Shown: in pieces, positions 15,113 to 17,630 of the stretch
Numbering within the stretch: position 1 is the stretch's first letter
How the letters are laid out: every line of letters begins with the position of its first letter
Position numbers and translations under genes: made by a program
The notes under the pieces: generated by a model
Databases searched by the model: none
Seen by the model: the letters and a program-made list of their open reading frames with translations, nothing else
Told to the model about the DNA's origin: nothing
Source of the DNA: an uncultured Shinella sp.
GTDB lineage: Bacteria; Pseudomonadota; Alphaproteobacteria; Rhizobiales; Rhizobiaceae
NCBI RefSeq assembly: GCF_946479415.1
Contig: NZ_CAMLFY010000099.1
Location: 1-17,630 of the forward strand
Length of the DNA stretch: 17,630 bases
Reading direction: 5' to 3'

Positions 15113-16101
15113 TGCCGACCGTTGCCCCTCTTGATCTCGACGGCCACGTCATCGCGGCCGCTTTCCTCGGCGACGTGCCGTTCTTTGCCACTGCCTCCGG
15201 CGCCGTCCACCGCCTCGACCATGGCCAGAAGGTTACGGAGGCACATGACGGGTTGCTCGCCTGCGTGCGCGACGAGGCGACCGACACGCTGATAACCGGA
15301 GGCGAGGACGGTAAGGTGCAGCGGATCGCGGCCGATGGCAGCGCGACACTCATCGCCGAAGTGCCGCGCAAGTGGATCTCCGTTGTCGCACCCGGCCCGC
15401 AGGGTGCGGTGGGTTTTGCCGAGGGACGCACGGCGCGCGTGCGTCTCGCCGACGGCACGATCAAAGAATTCACCGAAACCCGCTCCGTGGAAGGCATCGC
15501 TTTTGCGCCGAAGGGGCTGCGCCTCGGCATAGCCCGCTATAACGGCGTCTCGCTGCACTGGGTGGCGATGGCCGGCCAGCCGGTCGATCTCGAATGGAAG
15601 GGCGCTCATACCGGCGTCACCTTCTCGCCGGACGGCCGCTTCGTCGTGACCAGCATGCAGGAAAACGCCCTGCACGGCTGGAAGCTCGACACCAAGGTTG
15701 GCGCCGATACACGCCACATGCGCATGACCGGCTATCCCGCCAAGGTGAAGTCGCTCTCCTGGTCCGCCAAGGGCAAATGGCTCGCCTCCTCGGGTGCGCC
15801 GGCCGCCATCGTCTGGCCCTTCTCGGCCAAGGACGGCCCGATGGGCAAGCCGCCGCTGGAACTCGGCACCCGCGCCGACGTGATGGTGACGGCCGTCGCC
15901 TGCCACCCGGCCGAAGAAGTCGTCGCCATCGGCTATTCCGACGGCATGGTGCTCGCCGCGCGCTTCGCCGACAGCCGCGAGGTGCTGCTGCGCCGTCCCG
16001 GCAAGGGCGCCATCACCTCCATGGCCTGGAGCAAGAGCGGCAAGCTCATCGCCTTTGCCAGCGAAGCCGGCGATTGCGGTGTGATCGACATCGCCGGATA
16101 A
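15112..16101 (+). CDS. WD40 repeat protein
   Basis: The 329-residue protein is made of beta-propeller-type repeats, with recurring GHV/AHDGLLACVRDEATDTLITGGEDGKVQRIA, GVTFSPDGRFVVTSMQENALHGWKL, VKSLSWSAKGKWLASSG-P-AIVWPF and ITSMAWSKSGKLIAFASEAGDCGVID units, about six or seven blades. Such proteins are scaffolds. No signal peptide, so probably cytoplasmic. The ATG at 15112 overlaps the stop of the preceding gene (TAATG) and lacks a good ribosome site of its own, so it is likely translationally coupled to it, though the preceding gene looks inserted. Its link to the CobW-like GTPase is an inference from order. Confidence 0.85.
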   Translation: MPTVAPLDLDGHVIAAAFLGDVPFFATASGAVHRLDHGQKVTEAHDGLLACVRDEATDTLITGGEDGKVQRIAADGSATLIAEVPRKWISVVAPGPQGAVGFAEGRTARVRLADGTIKEFTETRSVEGIAFAPKGLRLGIARYNGVSLHWVAMAGQPVDLEWKGAHTGVTFSPDGRFVVTSMQENALHGWKLDTKVGADTRHMRMTGYPAKVKSLSWSAKGKWLASSGAPAAIVWPFSAKDGPMGKPPLELGTRADVMVTAVACHPAEEVVAIGYSDGMVLAARFADSREVLLRRPGKGAITSMAWSKSGKLIAFASEAGDCGVIDIAG

Positions 16102-16106
16102 TGCCG

Positions 16107-16121
16107 CCTCCCACAAGGAGG
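16107..16121 (+). promoter_or_regulatory. Hairpin that hides the ribosome site of the VOC gene
   Basis: CCTCC (16107-16111) pairs with GGAGG (16117-16121), the core of the AAGGAGGG before ATG 16127, around a 5-base loop. A ribosome ending at the WD40 stop (16099-16101) could open it, coupling the two genes. Confidence 0.4.
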
Positions 16122-16126
16122 GTACT

Positions 16127-16522
16127 ATGGTGTCATCGATCACGCCGTTTCTGATGTTCGAAGGCCGCGCCGAGGCGGCGATGACCTTCTATATCGGCCT
16201 TTTCCCGGACAGCCGCATCGAGGATATCCAGCGCTACGGACCAGGCGAGGCCGGCAAGGAGGGCTCCGTCTTCCGCGCCCGCTTCAGCCTCGGCCGGCAG
16301 TCGGTGATGTGCATCGATAGCCCGGCCGCACACGGCTTCACCTTCACGCCGTCCTTTTCCTTCTTCGTCGAATGCGAGTCGGAAACCCGTCTGCGGGAAC
16401 TGCACGCGGCCCTCGGGACCGACGGCACGGACCTGATGCCGGTCGATAATTACGGTTTCAGCCGCCTTTTCACCTGGGTGCAGGATCGCTTCGGCATCTC
16501 CTGGCAATTGAACCTGGAGTAA
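16127..16522 (+). CDS. PhnB-like VOC-family protein
   Basis: The 131-residue protein has the PhnB/3-demethylubiquinone-methyltransferase-like VOC fold: ITPFLMFEGRAEAAMTFY at the front, LFPDSRIEDIQRYGPGEAG, FTFTPSFSFFVECES in the middle, and the ending FTWVQDRFGISWQLNLE, typical of the family. VOC proteins are small dimeric metal-dependent or metal-free enzymes, including lyases, dioxygenases and antibiotic-binding proteins; PhnB-like members mostly have unknown substrates. ATG 16127 has a very strong AAGGAGGG 4 bases away. It follows the WD40 gene by 25 bases. The next gene is convergent. Confidence 0.9.
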   Translation: MVSSITPFLMFEGRAEAAMTFYIGLFPDSRIEDIQRYGPGEAGKEGSVFRARFSLGRQSVMCIDSPAAHGFTFTPSFSFFVECESETRLRELHAALGTDGTDLMPVDNYGFSRLFTWVQDRFGISWQLNLE

Positions 16523-16549
16523 GCCCGGAAGAGCCAAGCTCCTCCGGGC
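16523..16549. terminator. Hairpin between the convergent VOC and repeat-protein genes
   Basis: GCCCGGAAGAG (16523-16533) pairs with CTCCTCCGGGC (16539-16549) with one mismatch and a 5-base loop. There is no T-run on either side, so termination efficiency is uncertain. Confidence 0.4.
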
Positions 16550-16579
16550 CCACCGACCGCAAGGGTGGGGATGGTGCGG

Positions 16580-16879
16580 TCAGTGATTGCGCTTCTTCTT
16601 GCAGCCGCAATCGCTGCCGCTGAGAATGCCCAGCACATTGCCGTTGAGCACGCCCGACAGCGTGCCGTTCAGGTTGTTGTTGAGAACGCCGTTCAGGATG
16701 CTGTTGCCGTCATTGTCGCTGAGAATGTTGCCGACACCGACGCCGACATTCGGGGCGATGACGATGCCACCGGTCTTGTTGCCGAGAATGCCGAGGCCGA
16801 GCAGGCCGCCGGCAGATGCCTGGCCAGCGCCGGCCAGAGCAATGACGGTTGCGATAGCAATGATGCGGGTCTTGTTCAT
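16580..16879 (-). CDS. Small secreted Gly/Asn-rich repeat protein of unknown function
   Basis: I do not recognise this 99-residue protein. It has a clear signal peptide (MNKTRIIAIATVIALAGAGQASA, cleavage after residue 23), then GGLLGLGILGNKTGG and, from residue 51 to 88, repeated hydrophobic pairs separated by Asn/Gly/Ser (ILNG, VLNNN, LNGT, LSG, VLNG, VLG, ILSG). It ends SDCGCKKKRNH with two cysteines and a basic tail. The regular spacing suggests a beta-strand/turn or solenoid-like secreted or surface protein, perhaps assembling into a fibre; that is inference. ATG 16879 has AAGGAG 7 bases upstream. It stands alone, with a perfect GTACC/GGTAC inverted repeat in its leader and CtrA-like TTAACCAT boxes in the shared upstream region. 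Confidence 0.75.
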   Translation of the reverse strand: MNKTRIIAIATVIALAGAGQASAGGLLGLGILGNKTGGIVIAPNVGVGVGNILSDNDGNSILNGVLNNNLNGTLSGVLNGNVLGILSGSDCGCKKKRNH

Positions 16880-16896
16880 GGTCTCTCTCCTTCGGT

Positions 16897-16917
16897 TGTG
16901 TACCTCACTGGTACGCA
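16897..16917. repeat. Inverted repeat in the leader of the repeat-protein gene
   Basis: TGTGTACC (16897-16904) and GGTACGCA (16910-16917) are reverse complements apart from one base, with a 5-base spacer TCACT. It is placed just upstream of the ribosome site of the minus-strand gene and may be an operator or RNA hairpin. Confidence 0.45.
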
Positions 16918-16975
16918 ATCAAAGGTAATATAAGGCACGATTTACTCAACCGGATTTGCCAGTCATAGCAAAGAG

Positions 16976-17083
16976 TTAACCATAACAAAGACAAGTTTAA
17001 CGAATCCTAACCGAATACAACTTTTAGTATATTAAATTGCAATATCGGCGCGAAAATCAACCATTGAGGGAATTTTTAACCAT
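16976..17083 (+). promoter_or_regulatory. Two TTAACCAT CtrA-type half-sites in a divergent region
   Basis: TTAACCAT occurs exactly at 16976-16983 and 17076-17083, with weaker relatives TTAACGAA and TCAACCAT between. TTAACCAT is the known second CtrA motif. The AT-rich region lies between the divergent genes at 16879 (-) and 17129 (+), so either may be a target. Confidence 0.4.
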
Positions 17084-17128
17084 GCAACCGTAGGATTCTG
17101 CTCCATTAACGGACAGGGGCAGTTTCCG

Positions 17129-17630
17129 ATGCGTTTTCTTCAAGGTCTGATTTGCGCAGCGTTCCTGCTGGCCCAGCACAATCCGGCAAAAGCAAATTCA
17201 ACCATAGATTACAGCATCGGTAGTGGCTGGAGCTCGAATATTTTCAAGGATCCGACGAAGCTTTCGGCCGTTTTCGGCGAAGCGAAGGTAGCCTTGCGAG
17301 GGTCTCTCGACCTCGAGGGCTCACAATTCGCCTACGGACTTGCGGCAAGCGTGCAGCGTGTCGCGAAATATCCCTTCGCCAGCCAAAGCACCGCCGGTAT
17401 GGAGCTCGGCTACACCAGAAACATCGGCGAGGCGATCAAGCTGACCCTCAAGGGTGGCATCGAACATCGGCGTTCCGGCGATATCTTCCTTACCCTGCCA
17501 GGCCTGCTGATCGGCTACCGCAAAGCCGATATCGCGGCCGCGGGAAGCGTCGGCATCACCGTCACGCACAATGGCGGCAAGAGCCATCTCACCGCATCGC
17601 TTTCCAGCCTGGACCGCGGCAAGGCGCATT
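17129..17630 (+). CDS. Exported protein, probable outer-membrane beta-barrel (5' part only)
   Basis: The gene starts at ATG 17129 (AGGGGC upstream) and runs off the window after 167 codons. The N-terminus is a signal peptide (MRFLQGLICAAFLLAQHNPAKA, cleavage before NSTIDYS). The mature part has alternating hydrophobic/polar segments and Gly-rich turns (YSIGSGWSSN, LDLEGSQFAYGLAASVQ, GMELGYTRN, KLTLKGGIEHRR, AGSVGITVTHN, SHLTASLSS), the pattern of transmembrane beta strands. I do not recognise the family. It is divergent from the secreted repeat protein, and TTAACCAT boxes lie upstream. Confidence 0.65.
   Translation, partial: MRFLQGLICAAFLLAQHNPAKANSTIDYSIGSGWSSNIFKDPTKLSAVFGEAKVALRGSLDLEGSQFAYGLAASVQRVAKYPFASQSTAGMELGYTRNIGEAIKLTLKGGIEHRRSGDIFLTLPGLLIGYRKADIAAAGSVGITVTHNGGKSHLTASLSSLDRGKAH

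Noticed and set aside
17321..17629. Minus-strand open frame at the window end
   Set aside because: It is antisense to the exported beta-barrel-like gene, which has a signal peptide and a start site.

Overview
The window (about 17.6 kb, high GC in genes) looks like chromosomal DNA of an alphaproteobacterium, most likely the Rhizobiaceae (Rhizobium/Agrobacterium/Ensifer/Shinella type). The reasons are the bS21 tail with its rhizobial C-terminus, the split three-gene proton-translocating transhydrogenase preceded by an alphaproteobacterial aa3-oxidase subunit IV, and CtrA-type TTAA-N7-TTAA and TTAACCAT sites. This placement rests on protein and motif recognition only; no database search was run.

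Layout. Positions 1-1310 (+) hold the end of rpsU with its terminator and a TPR lipoprotein gene. Positions 1418-4707 (-) hold a four-gene unit read cox4-like, pntAA, pntAB, pntB, ending at two strong hairpins shared with the TPR gene. Positions 4956-5729 (-) encode a FeeM/GNAT-like N-acyltransferase with a perfect CtrA box upstream. Positions 5911-8223 (-) encode a membrane-anchored PAS-GGDEF-EAL protein whose GGDEF signature is degenerate. A 456-bp AT-richer intergenic region follows. Positions 8680-9459 (+) encode a class-I glutamine-amidotransferase-like gamma-glutamyl hydrolase (PuuD family), convergent with a small Inh/Omp19-like protein gene (9464-9868, -). Positions 9929-12567 (-) form a probable operon MarR regulator, LacI regulator, D-2-hydroxyacid dehydrogenase, with tandem operator-like repeats in front of lacI. 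A creatininase-family amidohydrolase (12660-13463, +) is divergent from it. Positions 13554-16522 (+) hold a His-rich CobW-family GTPase, an Imm45-like immunity protein, a WD40 protein and a PhnB-like VOC protein. Positions 16580-16879 (-) encode a small secreted Gly/Asn-rich repeat protein, and 17129 to the end (+) is the start of an exported, probably outer-membrane beta-barrel protein.

How it fits together. Most of the window is core metabolism and signalling: NADPH/NADH balance, c-di-GMP turnover, amide and hydroxyacid catabolism with dedicated regulators, and metal chaperoning. The clearest accessory element is the Imm45-like gene: about 53% GC by hand count, against 68% in the first 60 bases counted of the WD40 gene, placed exactly between two tightly packed genes, with no toxin gene in sight. 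Other items worth attention are the CtrA-like sites, two clean palindromic operators, the degenerate GGDEF motif, the lysine-rich tail on the MarR regulator and the unassigned repeat protein. I did not find a CRISPR array, tRNA, rRNA, insertion sequence or an obvious multi-gene defence system.
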